From Actinacidiphila glaucinigra (lineage in GTDB: Bacteria > Actinomycetota > Actinomycetes > Streptomycetales > Streptomycetaceae), in the NCBI RefSeq assembly GCF_900188405.1, contig NZ_FZOF01000006.1:1-64000 (forward strand): DNA of 64,000 nucleotides, read 5' to 3'. Position 1 is the stretch's first letter; each line of letters starts with the position of its first letter. Below are positions 24,927-33,033 of this stretch, in pieces. A program made the position numbers and the translations under genes. Below the pieces are notes generated by a model, which was not told the DNA's origin, did not search any database, and worked only from the letters and a program-made list of their open reading frames with translations.

Positions 24927-25895
24927 ATGCGCGCCCTTCTCGTGGTCAATCCAGCCGCCACCACCACCAGCGCCCGGACGCGTGACGTCCTCGCGCACGC
25001 GCTCGCCAGCGACCTGAAGCTGGAGGTCGCCGCGACCGAGTACCGCGGTCACGCCCGTGACCTCGCACGTCAGGCCGCGGAGGGCGGGGAGATCGAGCTG
25101 GTCGTCGCCCTCGGCGGGGACGGCACGGTCAACGAGGTGGTCAACGGCCTGCTGCACAACGGCCCCGACCCGGAGGGGCTGCCGAAGCTCGCGGTGGTGC
25201 CCGGCGGGTCCACGAACGTGTTCGCGCGCGCCCTGGGGCTGCCCAACGACGCCGTGGAGGCCACCGGCGCGCTGCTGGACGCACTGCGCGAGCGCAGCTC
25301 CCGCACGGTCGGCCTGGGACTCGTGAGCGGCACCCCGGGCACTGAGGACGAGGGGGTGCCGGCGCGCTGGTTCACCTTCTGCGCCGGGCTGGGCTTCGAC
25401 GCGGGTGTCGTCGGACGGGTGGAACAGCAGCGCGAACACGGAAAGCGTTCGACGCACGCGCTCTACATACGCCAGGTGATGCGGCAATTCCTCGCCGAGC
25501 CGAACCGGCGCACCGGCACGATCACCCTGGAGCGGCCCGGCGAGGACCCGGTGACCGATCTCGTCCTGACCCTCGTCTGCAACACCTCGCCGTGGACCTA
25601 CCTGGGCAACCGGCCGATCTACGCCTCCCCCCGGGCCTCGTTCGACACCGCCCTCGACGTGCTCGGACTGTCCCGGCTGTCCACCGCTGCGGTGGCCCGT
25701 TACGCCACCCAGCTGCTGCGTTCGACGCCGGAGCGCGGACCCGAGGGCAAGCACGCGACCTCCCTGCACGATCTGACGGACTTCACCTTGCATTCGCAGG
25801 CGCCACTGCCGTTCCAGGTGGACGGAGACCACCTGGGACTGCGAATGAGCGCAACCTTCACAGGCGTACGCCGTGCACTGCGTGTGATTGTGTAA
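24927..25895 (+). CDS. Diacylglycerol kinase family lipid kinase
   Basis: The 322-residue protein begins MRALLVVNPAATTTSARTRD and has the hallmark VVALGGDGTVNEVVNGLL and VVPGGSTNVFARALGLP, the nucleotide-binding motifs of the DagK/YegS/sphingosine kinase family. Family members phosphorylate diacylglycerol or related lipids at the membrane. The middle part carries FCAGLGFDAGVVGRVE. TACGCT lies six bases before the ATG and there is no ribosome-binding site, so a leaderless message is likely. Confidence 0.88.
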   Translation: MRALLVVNPAATTTSARTRDVLAHALASDLKLEVAATEYRGHARDLARQAAEGGEIELVVALGGDGTVNEVVNGLLHNGPDPEGLPKLAVVPGGSTNVFARALGLPNDAVEATGALLDALRERSSRTVGLGLVSGTPGTEDEGVPARWFTFCAGLGFDAGVVGRVEQQREHGKRSTHALYIRQVMRQFLAEPNRRTGTITLERPGEDPVTDLVLTLVCNTSPWTYLGNRPIYASPRASFDTALDVLGLSRLSTAAVARYATQLLRSTPERGPEGKHATSLHDLTDFTLHSQAPLPFQVDGDHLGLRMSATFTGVRRALRVIV

Positions 25896-26212
25896 GCAGA
25901 AGGACATAAAGTCCTTTCACTCGAACGTTTAGGCTGCCCTGCACCCCATGGAAGTACGGCTGTGACGGAGCCGACACCGAGGATTCCAAAAAAACTTTTC
26001 GGAAGGGGTTGTATCCGCAGCCCAGGTTTGCGAGGCTCTTCCTGGCGATCGGGACAGCCGCTCATCGGGCGTCCTCGGTAGCCGGAATCCTCACCACACC
26101 CCCGCGGGACCGCACCAGGAGACTGGGCGATGTCCCGTGTCGTGTCTGGGGATTCGTGAAAGCGTTCACATTCACAAGCAACTTACATGCAACACAAGGA
26201 GATGGAGCAGCC
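25896..26212. other. Upstream region of wblE with an A-rich inverted repeat
   Basis: The 317 bases before wblE contain no gene. Near 25,987 the run TCCAAAAAAACTTTTCGGA forms a short inverted repeat that is strikingly A/T-rich for this genome. A second A/T-richer part at 26,155-26,200 (AAAGCGTTCACATTCACAAG) just before the start is a likely promoter area. Confidence 0.5.
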
Positions 26213-26470
26213 ATGGACTGGCGTCACAACGCCGTTTGCCGCGAGGAAGACCCCGAGCTCTTCTTCCCCATCGGCAACACCGGTCCTGCGCTGCTGCAGA
26301 TCGAGGAAGCCAAGGCCGTCTGCCGCCGCTGCCCCGTGATGGAGCAGTGCCTGCAGTGGGCGCTTGAGACCGGCCAGGACGCCGGCGTGTGGGGTGGCCT
26401 CAGCGAGGACGAGCGTCGCGCAATGAAGCGCCGCGCCGCCCGCAACCGCGCCCGCAACGCCAGCGCCTGA
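26213..26470 (+). CDS. wblE: WhiB-family iron-sulfur transcriptional regulator WblE
   Basis: The 85-residue protein starts MDWRHNAVCREEDPELFFP. Four cysteines, Cys9, Cys37, Cys40 and Cys46, fit the iron-sulfur ligand pattern of the WhiB family. The GVWGG turn (in GQDAGVWGGLSEDERRAMK) and the basic tail KRRAARNRARNAS form the DNA-binding end. WblE/WhiB1-type proteins are conserved across actinobacteria and bind the main sigma factor. The ATG at 26,213 has GGAG six bases upstream. Gene order next to the DGK and histidine kinase genes matches other streptomycetes. Confidence 0.92.
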   Translation: MDWRHNAVCREEDPELFFPIGNTGPALLQIEEAKAVCRRCPVMEQCLQWALETGQDAGVWGGLSEDERRAMKRRAARNRARNASA

Positions 26471-26536
26471 CGCACTCGCTTACCCCCGAGCCGCAGCGCG
26501 CAGCACCTCCGAACCGCGCAGCATCGCGACGCGAAG

Positions 26537-26567
26537 AGCCCCGGCCGCTCCCAGAGCGGCCGGGGCT
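26537..26567 (+). terminator. Terminator hairpin after wblE
   Basis: AGCCCCGGCCGC (26,537-26,548) pairs with GCGGCCGGGGCT (26,556-26,567) across a seven-base loop. It separates wblE from the convergent histidine kinase gene and can work in both directions. Confidence 0.7.
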
Positions 26568-26606
26568 TCGGCGTTCCCCGGACCGGCCGGGCCCCTCCGG
26601 TGGGCG

Positions 26607-28055
26607 TCAGCCCTCCAACGGCAGTTCCAGGACGACCTTCGTCCCGCGCTCCTCGGCCGGGACCATGTCGAAGGTTCCGCCCAACTCCCCCACCACCAGG
26701 GTCCGTACGATCTGCAGCCCCAGGTTGCCGGCCCGCTGCGGGTCGAACTCCGCGGGCAGGCCGCGCCCGTCGTCCCGCACCGCGATCCCCAGCTTCGGCC
26801 CGCGCCGCTCGGCGGCCACCTCGACGGTGCCCTGCTCGCCCGGCCCGAAGCCGTGCTCCAGGGCGTTCTGCAGCAGTTCGGTGAGGACCATCGACAGCGG
26901 GGTGGCGACCTCGGCCGTCAGGATCCCGAACCGCCCGCGGCGGCGCGCGGTGACCCTGCCCGGCGAGATCTCGGCGACCATCGCCAGCACGCGGTCGGCG
27001 ATCTCGTCGAACTCCACGCACTCGTCGAGGTTCTGCGACAGCGTCTCGTGCACGATCGCGATCGAGCCGACCCGGCGCACCGCCTCCTCCAGCGCCTCCC
27101 GGCCCTTGTCGGAGTCCATGCGCCGGGCCTGCAGCCGCAGCAGCGCCGCGACCGTCTGCAGGTTGTTCTTCACCCGGTGGTGGATCTCCCGGATGGTGGC
27201 GTCCTTGGTGATCAGCTCGCGCTCCCGGCGGCGCAGCTCGGTCACGTCCCGCAGCAGCACCAGGGAGCCGTTGTGCGTGCCCTTGGGGCTCAGCGGGATC
27301 GCCCGCAGCTGGATGACGCCGCCGTTGCCCTCGATCTCGGTCTCCCGCGGCGCCTTGCCCCCGGCGACGGTCACCAGCGCCTCGTGGCTCTTGGTCCGTG
27401 AGGGCGCCAGTTCGGCGGAGACCGAGCCCAGGTGGTGGCCGACGAGGTCGGCCGCCAGGCCGAGCCGGTGGTAGGCGGAGAGCGCGTTGGGGCTGGCGTA
27501 CTGGACGACGCCCTCGGCGTCGAGCCGGATCAGGCCGTCGCCGACGCGCGGCGAGGCGTCCATGTCGACCTGCTCGGAGGGGAACGGGAAGCTGCCCGCC
27601 GCGATCATCTGCGCCAGGTCGGAGGCGCTCTGCAGGTAGGTGAGCTCCAGACGGCTGGGGGTCCGCACGGTGAGCAGGTTGGTGTTGCGGGCGATGACCC
27701 CGAGAACCCGGCCGGCGCGGCGCACCGGGATGGACTCGACCCGGACCGGGACCTCCTCGCGCCACTCCGGGTCACCCTCCCGGACGATCCGGCCCTCGTC
27801 GAGTGCGGCGTCCAGCATCGGGCGCCGGCCGCGCGGCACCAGGTGGCCGACCATGTCGTCCTGGTACGAGGTCGGGCCGGTGTTCGGCCGCATCTGGGCG
27901 ACCGAGACGTAGCGGGTACCGTCACTGGTCGGGACCCACAGCACGAGGTCCGCGAAGGAGAGGTCGGAGAGCAGTTGCCACTCCGATACCAGCAGGTGGA
28001 GCCACTCGAGATCGGAATCGTCGAGGTCCGTGTGCTGGCGTACGAGATCGTTCAT
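26607..28055 (-). CDS. PAS/GAF-containing sensor histidine kinase, PdtaS-like (HisKA_2 type)
   Basis: The roughly 482-residue protein begins MNDLVRQHTDLDDSDLEWLH. It has an N-terminal GAF-like domain (to about 150), a PAS domain (about 175-285) and a HisKA_2/HWE-like kinase core with IREIHHRVKNNLQTVAALLR holding the phosphorylated histidine, then an ATPase (VLTELLQNALEHGFGPG, DDGRGLP). No membrane segment is present, so it senses a cytoplasmic signal. This layout is that of actinobacterial PdtaS, partner of the RNA-binding response regulator PdtaR. In-frame starts upstream (28,061, 28,088, 28,103) exist but none has a clear ribosome-binding site. A DasR-like site lies about 110 bases upstream. 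Confidence 0.85.
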   Translation of the reverse strand: MNDLVRQHTDLDDSDLEWLHLLVSEWQLLSDLSFADLVLWVPTSDGTRYVSVAQMRPNTGPTSYQDDMVGHLVPRGRRPMLDAALDEGRIVREGDPEWREEVPVRVESIPVRRAGRVLGVIARNTNLLTVRTPSRLELTYLQSASDLAQMIAAGSFPFPSEQVDMDASPRVGDGLIRLDAEGVVQYASPNALSAYHRLGLAADLVGHHLGSVSAELAPSRTKSHEALVTVAGGKAPRETEIEGNGGVIQLRAIPLSPKGTHNGSLVLLRDVTELRRRERELITKDATIREIHHRVKNNLQTVAALLRLQARRMDSDKGREALEEAVRRVGSIAIVHETLSQNLDECVEFDEIADRVLAMVAEISPGRVTARRRGRFGILTAEVATPLSMVLTELLQNALEHGFGPGEQGTVEVAAERRGPKLGIAVRDDGRGLPAEFDPQRAGNLGLQIVRTLVVGELGGTFDMVPAEERGTKVVLELPLEG

Positions 28056-28438
28056 GGAGGGCACGCAAATGAGCGTACCCGCGCTCATGGCAGGCGCCCG
28101 CATCCAGTCCCCACAAAGGTCTTCGACGACCTATGATCTGACTGCACCACCTTATGGACAGGCGTTAGTGGTCTAGTCCAGAATTGACGTACAACCGAAC
28201 TTCCATCCTTCCCGCACAGAAGGATGGAGCGAGGCCGGGGCGCTCTCTGCCCTGACTGCGCCAGGCCTCATGGTCGGCTCTCACGGGCCGCGGGAACCGC
28301 ACACCCGCGCGCCACGGGCCGACGGCAGCTCCGGGCTGCGGTGCTGGGCGGGTTGAGGGTCCCGTCCCGGCGCCGCGGCCCGAAGTGTTGTCGGGGGCAC
28401 TTTCCGGCTCGGCTCCGCCGATCGGCGCCCCGTTCCGC
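28056..28438. other. Intergenic region with DasR-like site and a hairpin
   Basis: The 383 bases between the kinase start and the SIS gene stop hold the DasR-like site at 28,167 and, at 28,203-28,227, a perfect eight-base stem (CCATCCTT / AAGGATGG) with a nine-base loop. The remaining 200 bases are GC-rich and show no convincing frame. A small RNA or a terminator for the SIS gene (transcribed leftward from 29,509) could lie here. Confidence 0.45.
28167..28182. promoter_or_regulatory. Candidate DasR-responsive element (dre) upstream of the histidine kinase
   Basis: AGTGGTCTAGTCCAGA matches the DasR consensus A-(C/G)-TGGTCTAGACCA-(C/G)-T at 14 of 16 positions. Variants with GTCC in the right half are also known among DasR sites. 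It lies about 110 bases upstream of the PdtaS-like kinase start and downstream of the SIS gene, so the kinase (or an unseen rightward transcript) is the candidate target. Confidence 0.65.
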
Positions 28439-29509
28439 TCAGCGCGTCTCGGTCACCTTCGCCAGCGCGCGCGGCGCGTCCGGATCCTGGCCGCGGGCGA
28501 TGGTCACCTCGTAGGCCAGCATCTGCAGCGGAAGGATCTCCAGGATCGGCTGCACCTCCTCCGCGACACCCTCGGTGGGGAGGACGAAGCCGGCCGAGGC
28601 GGCGTCGACCGACGCCTGGTTGCCGATGACCACCAGGTCGGCCCCGCGGCCGCGGAGCCGGTCCAGCACCGGCTGGAGCGCCTCGCCGCCCTTGCCCTCG
28701 GTGACGATCGCGATGACCGGGGAGACGTTGTCGACCATGGCCAGCGGGCCGTGCAGCAGGTCGGCTCCGGAGAAGGACAGGGCCGGGATGTAGCTGGTCT
28801 CCATCAGCTTCAGCGCGGCCTCCTTCGCGGTCGGATAGCCGTAGCCGCGCGAGGTGAGCACCAGGCGCTCGGCGAAGCGATAGCGCGCGGCGAGCGCCCT
28901 GACCTCGTCCTGGCGGGCGAGGATCTGCTCCGCGAGCTCAGGCAGGATCTTCGCGGCGCCGCCGTCGCCGCCCCGCAGCCCCTCGACGAACAGGTAGAGC
29001 GCGAGCAGCTCGGCCGTGTACGTCTTGGTCGCCGGCAGCGCCTTCTCCGGGCCGGCCAGGACGTCGATGTGGAACTCGGAGACCTCCGCCAGCGGCGAGT
29101 CGGCGTTGTTGGTGACCGCCAGGGTGATCGCGCCGGCCTCGCGCGCGGCCCGGGTGGATGCCACCAGGTCCGGTGAGCCGCCGGACTGGCTGACGGTGAC
29201 GACCAGGCAGTCCGTCAGATCCGGACGGGCGCCGTACGCGGTGGTGGTGGACATGGAGGTCAGCCCCGCGGGCTTGCCGAGCACCACCTCCACCAGGTAC
29301 TTCGCGTACAGGGCGGCGTTGTCGGAGGTGCCGCGCGCGGTGAGCAGGACGAAGCGCGGTCCGCGCGCGGCGATCTCCTCGGCGATCCGCCGGATGCGCG
29401 GGGCGCCCTCCTCGAGGATGCGGCGCAGCACGGCGGGTTGCTCGGCCATCTCGCCGGACATGATCCGGCCCGGCATCGGCTGCTGCCCGGTCGGCGTCGG
29501 GGCGGACAT
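28439..29509 (-). CDS. Double-SIS phosphosugar enzyme (GlmS C-terminal / NagB-II-like)
   Basis: The 356-residue protein starts MSAPTPTGQQPMPGRIMSGE and has two SIS domains. LLTARGTSDNAALYAKYLVE and VVTVSQSGGSPDLVA mark the first, and LTSRGYGYPTAKEAALKLME with GADLLHGPLAMV the second. This is the sugar isomerase half of GlmS without the glutaminase domain. Proteins of this shape include the NagB-II type glucosamine-6-phosphate deaminase. Position 47 bases after the dasD glycosidase gene fits a role in using glucosamine-6-phosphate from chitin. GGAGG lies eight bases before the ATG. Whether it deaminates or isomerises is not provable here. Confidence 0.82.
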   Translation of the reverse strand: MSAPTPTGQQPMPGRIMSGEMAEQPAVLRRILEEGAPRIRRIAEEIAARGPRFVLLTARGTSDNAALYAKYLVEVVLGKPAGLTSMSTTTAYGARPDLTDCLVVTVSQSGGSPDLVASTRAAREAGAITLAVTNNADSPLAEVSEFHIDVLAGPEKALPATKTYTAELLALYLFVEGLRGGDGGAAKILPELAEQILARQDEVRALAARYRFAERLVLTSRGYGYPTAKEAALKLMETSYIPALSFSGADLLHGPLAMVDNVSPVIAIVTEGKGGEALQPVLDRLRGRGADLVVIGNQASVDAASAGFVLPTEGVAEEVQPILEILPLQMLAYEVTIARGQDPDAPRALAKVTETR

Positions 29510-29556
29510 TCTCTGGGCCTCCAGGTGGGTCCGGAACGGATGAGCCGCGGCGGACC

Positions 29557-31080
29557 TCAGTCGCCGGCCTCCTTGCCCGCGATGGCCTCCGCGGCCGCCC
29601 GCCCGCACACGCGGGCGGCGCCATGGGTCGCGATGTGCAGCGCGCCGGACGGTGCCGCCTGCGGAACGCCCATCTCCACCACCACCGTGTCCGGACGGGC
29701 GGCGAGCAGCGAGCCCAGCGCCTCGGCCATCCAGGCGTGGCGGTGCACGTCACGCACCACTGCGACGATCCTACGAGGCCCCGCCGGCCTGAGCACATGT
29801 GCGGTCAGGGCGTCACCTTCCCGAAAGCTTCCGGTCACCGTGCCCGGCAGGATCCGGTCGAGCTCGGCGGCGACGCCCCACGGGGTCTCGTCGCCGACGG
29901 CGATGTTGGCGACCGGGGTGAAGGCGGCGACGTAGGGCGCCTCGGTCACCGGCAGGTACGCCTCGGTGCGGGTCACGCGCAACGCGCGGCGGGCCGCGAC
30001 CAGGCCGATCCCGGGGTCCGGTGCCACGGTCGCCCGCGCCGCGGAGTGCTCGGCGGCCCAGGCGGCCAGGGCCCGCACCCGTCCGGCGGCGTCGGCGAGC
30101 CGCGCCCGGGGCAGGTCGCCGTCGCGTACGGCGGCGACGATGGCGTCGCGCAGCGCGACCACCGTCTCCTCCTCGGCGAGGCCGCCGCCCACGCAGATGG
30201 CGTCGGCGCCGGCGGCGAGCGCCAGGACGGTGCCGCGCTCGATGCCGTACACGTCGGCGATGGCGCGCATCTCGATGCCGTCGGTGACGATCAGGCCGTC
30301 GTAGCCCAGTTCGTCGCGGAGCAGTCCGGTCAGCGCGGCGGGGCTGAGGGTGGCGGGGCGGTCGGGGTCGAGGGCGGGCACGAGGATGTGCGCGCTCATC
30401 ACGGCCTTGCTGCCGGCGGCCAGGGCGGCCCGGAACGGGGCGAGTTCGCGGGCGTGCAGGGTGTCCGGGTCGACGTCCACCCGGGGCAGGGCGTGGTGGG
30501 AGTCGACGGAGGTGTCGCCGTGGCCCGGGAAGTGCTTGGTGCAGGCGGCGACCCCGGCGGACTGCAGGCCCTCGACGTACGCCGCGGTGTGCCGGGCGAC
30601 CAGCAGCGGATCGGAGCCGAAGGAGCGCACGCCGATGACCGGGTTGCGGGGGTCGGAGTTGACGTCCGCGGAGGGCGCCCAGTTGAGATTGACCCCGCAC
30701 TCGGCCAGCCTGCGGCCGAGTTCGGCGGCGACGTCGCGGGTCAGGGCGGTGTCGTCGACGGCGCCGAGGGCGAGGTTGCCGGGGAAGGAGGAGCCGCTGC
30801 GTGCCTCCAGCCGGGTCACGTCGCCGCCCTCCTCGTCGGCGGCGACCAGGACGTCGGGCCGTACGGCGCGCAGTTGCGCGGTGAGCGCGGCCAGTTGCCC
30901 GGGCGACTCGATGTTGCGGGCGAACAGGGCGACGGAGCCCAGTCCCTCGGCGAGCCTGCGCAGCAGCCACTCGGGTGCGGTGGTGCCGTGGAAACCCGGC
31001 TGCAGGACGGTGAGGGCGTCGCGGACGAGGGCCTCGGTGTCCGCGGCGCCGTCGTGGATCTGGCTCAAGGTCTCGGTCAT
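29557..31080 (-). CDS. dasD: Intracellular GH3 beta-N-acetylglucosaminidase DasD
   Basis: The 507-residue protein begins MTETLSQIHDGAADTEALVR and has no signal peptide, so it should act inside the cell. It carries the GH3 NagZ-type signature KHFPGHGDTSVDSHHALP, with the catalytic histidine, and the nucleophile aspartate in LIVTDGIEMRAI. A C-terminal domain of about 170 residues follows. It would split chitobiose, brought in by DasABC, to N-acetylglucosamine. The ATG overlaps the dasC stop (ATGA), so it is the last or near-last gene of the das operon. In S. coelicolor dasD lies in the same place. Confidence 0.87.
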   Translation of the reverse strand: MTETLSQIHDGAADTEALVRDALTVLQPGFHGTTAPEWLLRRLAEGLGSVALFARNIESPGQLAALTAQLRAVRPDVLVAADEEGGDVTRLEARSGSSFPGNLALGAVDDTALTRDVAAELGRRLAECGVNLNWAPSADVNSDPRNPVIGVRSFGSDPLLVARHTAAYVEGLQSAGVAACTKHFPGHGDTSVDSHHALPRVDVDPDTLHARELAPFRAALAAGSKAVMSAHILVPALDPDRPATLSPAALTGLLRDELGYDGLIVTDGIEMRAIADVYGIERGTVLALAAGADAICVGGGLAEEETVVALRDAIVAAVRDGDLPRARLADAAGRVRALAAWAAEHSAARATVAPDPGIGLVAARRALRVTRTEAYLPVTEAPYVAAFTPVANIAVGDETPWGVAAELDRILPGTVTGSFREGDALTAHVLRPAGPRRIVAVVRDVHRHAWMAEALGSLLAARPDTVVVEMGVPQAAPSGALHIATHGAARVCGRAAAEAIAGKEAGD

Positions 31081-31964
31081 CCCTTCACCGCGCCGGCGGT
31101 CAGTCCGGCGGCGACCCTGCGCTGCACGATCAGGAAGAAGACCACCACGGGCACGCCCATCATGGTCGAACCGGCCATCATCGGCGCGTAGTCCGTGCCC
31201 CGCGAGGTGACGAAGTTGCCGAGCCACACCGTGGCCGTCTGGTTCTCCTGGCTCATGATGAGCATCGCGTACAGGTACTCGTTCCAGGCCTGGATCAGCG
31301 CGTAGATCGAGGTGGCGACGAGGCCCGGGGCGAGCAGCGGCAGGATGATCCGGAAGAACGCGCCCATGCGGGTGCAGCCGTCGACCATCGCCGACTCCTC
31401 CAGCTCCTTGGGGATGTTGACGATGAAGCCGCGCAGCGTCCACACCGTGAAGGGGAGCACGAAGGTCAGATAGGTGACGATGAGCCCGGTGAGCTTGTCG
31501 ATCTGGTCGATCTGGTTGAGCAGCAGGAAGACCGGGATGATCATCGCCACCAGCGGCACCATCTGCACGGCGAGGATGGCGACGATCACGGCCTTGCGGC
31601 CGCGGAAGACGAAGCGGGAGATGGCCAGCGCCGCCAGCAGGCCGATCACCAGGCCGAGGCCGACGGTTGCCCCGGAGACGATGAGGCTGCGGCCGACCGA
31701 GCCCCAGAAGTCGCCGACGTCCAGGGCGTCGGAGAAGTTCTGGAAGGACAGGCTGGTCGGGAAGAACTTGGGGTCGGGGTCGATGGCGTCCTTGGCGGGC
31801 TTGAACGCCGTGTTGAGCATCCAGTAGACCGGGAAGCCGGAGACCACCACGACCAGCAGGCCGAGCAGGTTGTAGACCGTCCGCCCCTTGCGCCGGGGCC
31901 GCCGCAGGGCACGCGCGGCGGGAGCGGCCGCCGGCGTCCTCTCGGCGGGAGCCGTGTCGAGCAT
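31077..31964 (-). CDS. dasC: DasC, chitobiose ABC transporter permease
   Basis: The 295-residue protein has six membrane segments, for example VYNLLGLLVVVVSGFPVYWM, LIVSGATVGLGLVIGLLAAL and VIVAILAVQMVPLVAMIIPV. The cytoplasmic EELEESAMVDGCT-like loop (PKELEESAMVDGCTRMGAFF) is the EAA motif that contacts the ATPase. It belongs to the MalG-type permeases. The ATP-hydrolysing subunit is not encoded here; in Streptomyces the shared ATPase MsiK serves DasABC. ATG 31,964 is chosen because GGTGGAG precedes it; a GTG three codons upstream overlaps the dasB stop. Confidence 0.9.
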   Translation of the reverse strand: MLDTAPAERTPAAAPAARALRRPRRKGRTVYNLLGLLVVVVSGFPVYWMLNTAFKPAKDAIDPDPKFFPTSLSFQNFSDALDVGDFWGSVGRSLIVSGATVGLGLVIGLLAALAISRFVFRGRKAVIVAILAVQMVPLVAMIIPVFLLLNQIDQIDKLTGLIVTYLTFVLPFTVWTLRGFIVNIPKELEESAMVDGCTRMGAFFRIILPLLAPGLVATSIYALIQAWNEYLYAMLIMSQENQTATVWLGNFVTSRGTDYAPMMAGSTMMGVPVVVFFLIVQRRVAAGLTAGAVKG

Positions 31965-31969
31965 GGTCG

Positions 31970-32935
31970 TCACTCCACCTCTCCGATCTTCAGCATCTGG
32001 CGCATGTAGACCGCCATCACCCCGAGCAGGAGCAGCACGGTGACGACGGCGATGGCCGCGCCCGCGTCGTAGTCGTTGGCGACGAAGGCCTGGTCGTAGG
32101 AGTAGGTGGTGAGCACCTGGTACGCGGGCTCGGGATGGCCGTCGCGCATGAGGAAGACCTGCGGGAAGACGCCCATGTCCCAGATGACCGACAGCGTCGT
32201 CAGCATGACGATGATCGGCTTGAGCACCGGCAGGGTGACGTGCCGGAAGACCTTGACCGGCCCGGCGCCGTCCATACGGGCGGCCTCCTCCAGTTCCTTG
32301 GGCACCTGGGTGAGGCCGGCGTGCAGGGTGATGGCGACGAACGGGATCGCGCCCCACACCACCATGAGGGTGATGACGAGGAAGCCCTGCTTGGTGTCGG
32401 TGAACCAGTTGTGGCCGCTGAAGTCGGCTCCCGGCAGCCGGCTGAGCAGCCAGTTGAGGACGCCGTAGTCGCTGTCGAACATCCACTTGAAGATGGTGAT
32501 GGCGACGACCACGGGCATCGCCCAGCTCGCCACCAGCACGATGTTGATCAGCGCCTTGACCCAGGTCGAGACCCGCTGCATCAGCAGCGCCACCCCCATG
32601 CCGGCGACGAGCGTCAGCAGCACCGCCGCGAGGGTGAAGAGCAGCGTGCGCAGGACGACGCCCCAGAAGACCGGGTCCCCCAGGACGTGGGTGTAGTTGG
32701 CGACGCCCTGCCAGTCGCCGGGCAGCCCCTGCCAGAGCTCGGCCTGGCCGTACTGCTTGAAGGACAGGGTGACCAGCCGGACCAGCGGATAGCCGAGGAC
32801 CAGCAGCAGGACGCCGATGGTCGGCGCGAGCAGCGTCCACGGGAGCGCGGCTCCGCCGAAGCGGCGCGGCTTCCGGCCCGGTCCCGCCGGCCGCGGGCGC
32901 GGCACCTTGTCCAGCGGTGTGTCAACGGCACTCAT
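31970..32935 (-). CDS. dasB: DasB, chitobiose ABC transporter permease
   Basis: The 321-residue protein is a MalF-type permease with six membrane segments, including LPWTLLAPTIGVLLLVLGYP near the N-terminus and the EAA loop PKELEEAARMDGAGPVKVFR. It forms the membrane channel with DasC. Two consecutive ATG codons (32,938 and 32,935) follow GAGGAG; the second has the better spacing. It lies 98 bases after dasA with a strong hairpin between, and five bases before dasC. Confidence 0.9.
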   Translation of the reverse strand: MSAVDTPLDKVPRPRPAGPGRKPRRFGGAALPWTLLAPTIGVLLLVLGYPLVRLVTLSFKQYGQAELWQGLPGDWQGVANYTHVLGDPVFWGVVLRTLLFTLAAVLLTLVAGMGVALLMQRVSTWVKALINIVLVASWAMPVVVAITIFKWMFDSDYGVLNWLLSRLPGADFSGHNWFTDTKQGFLVITLMVVWGAIPFVAITLHAGLTQVPKELEEAARMDGAGPVKVFRHVTLPVLKPIIVMLTTLSVIWDMGVFPQVFLMRDGHPEPAYQVLTTYSYDQAFVANDYDAGAAIAVVTVLLLLGVMAVYMRQMLKIGEVE

Positions 32936-32976
32936 CATGTGCTCCTCGGGTACTCCAGTCCCTGGCGTCGCGCCGG

Positions 32977-33002
32977 GGCCGGCCGCCCTGGGGCGGCCGG
33001 CC
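32977..33002 (-). terminator. Hairpin between dasA and dasB
   Basis: GGCCGGCCGCCC and GGGCGGCCGGCC form a very stable stem with a tiny loop. In sugar ABC operons such hairpins often act as partial terminators or mRNA stabilisers so that the binding protein is made in excess over the permeases. Confidence 0.65.
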
Positions 33003-33033
33003 GGCGTCGATCACCGTGTTGCCCGCGTGCCGG

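Noticed and set aside
26095..26125. GGAAT near 26,095 as a SigR promoter for wblE
   Set aside because: There is no GTT at 18-19 bases distance.
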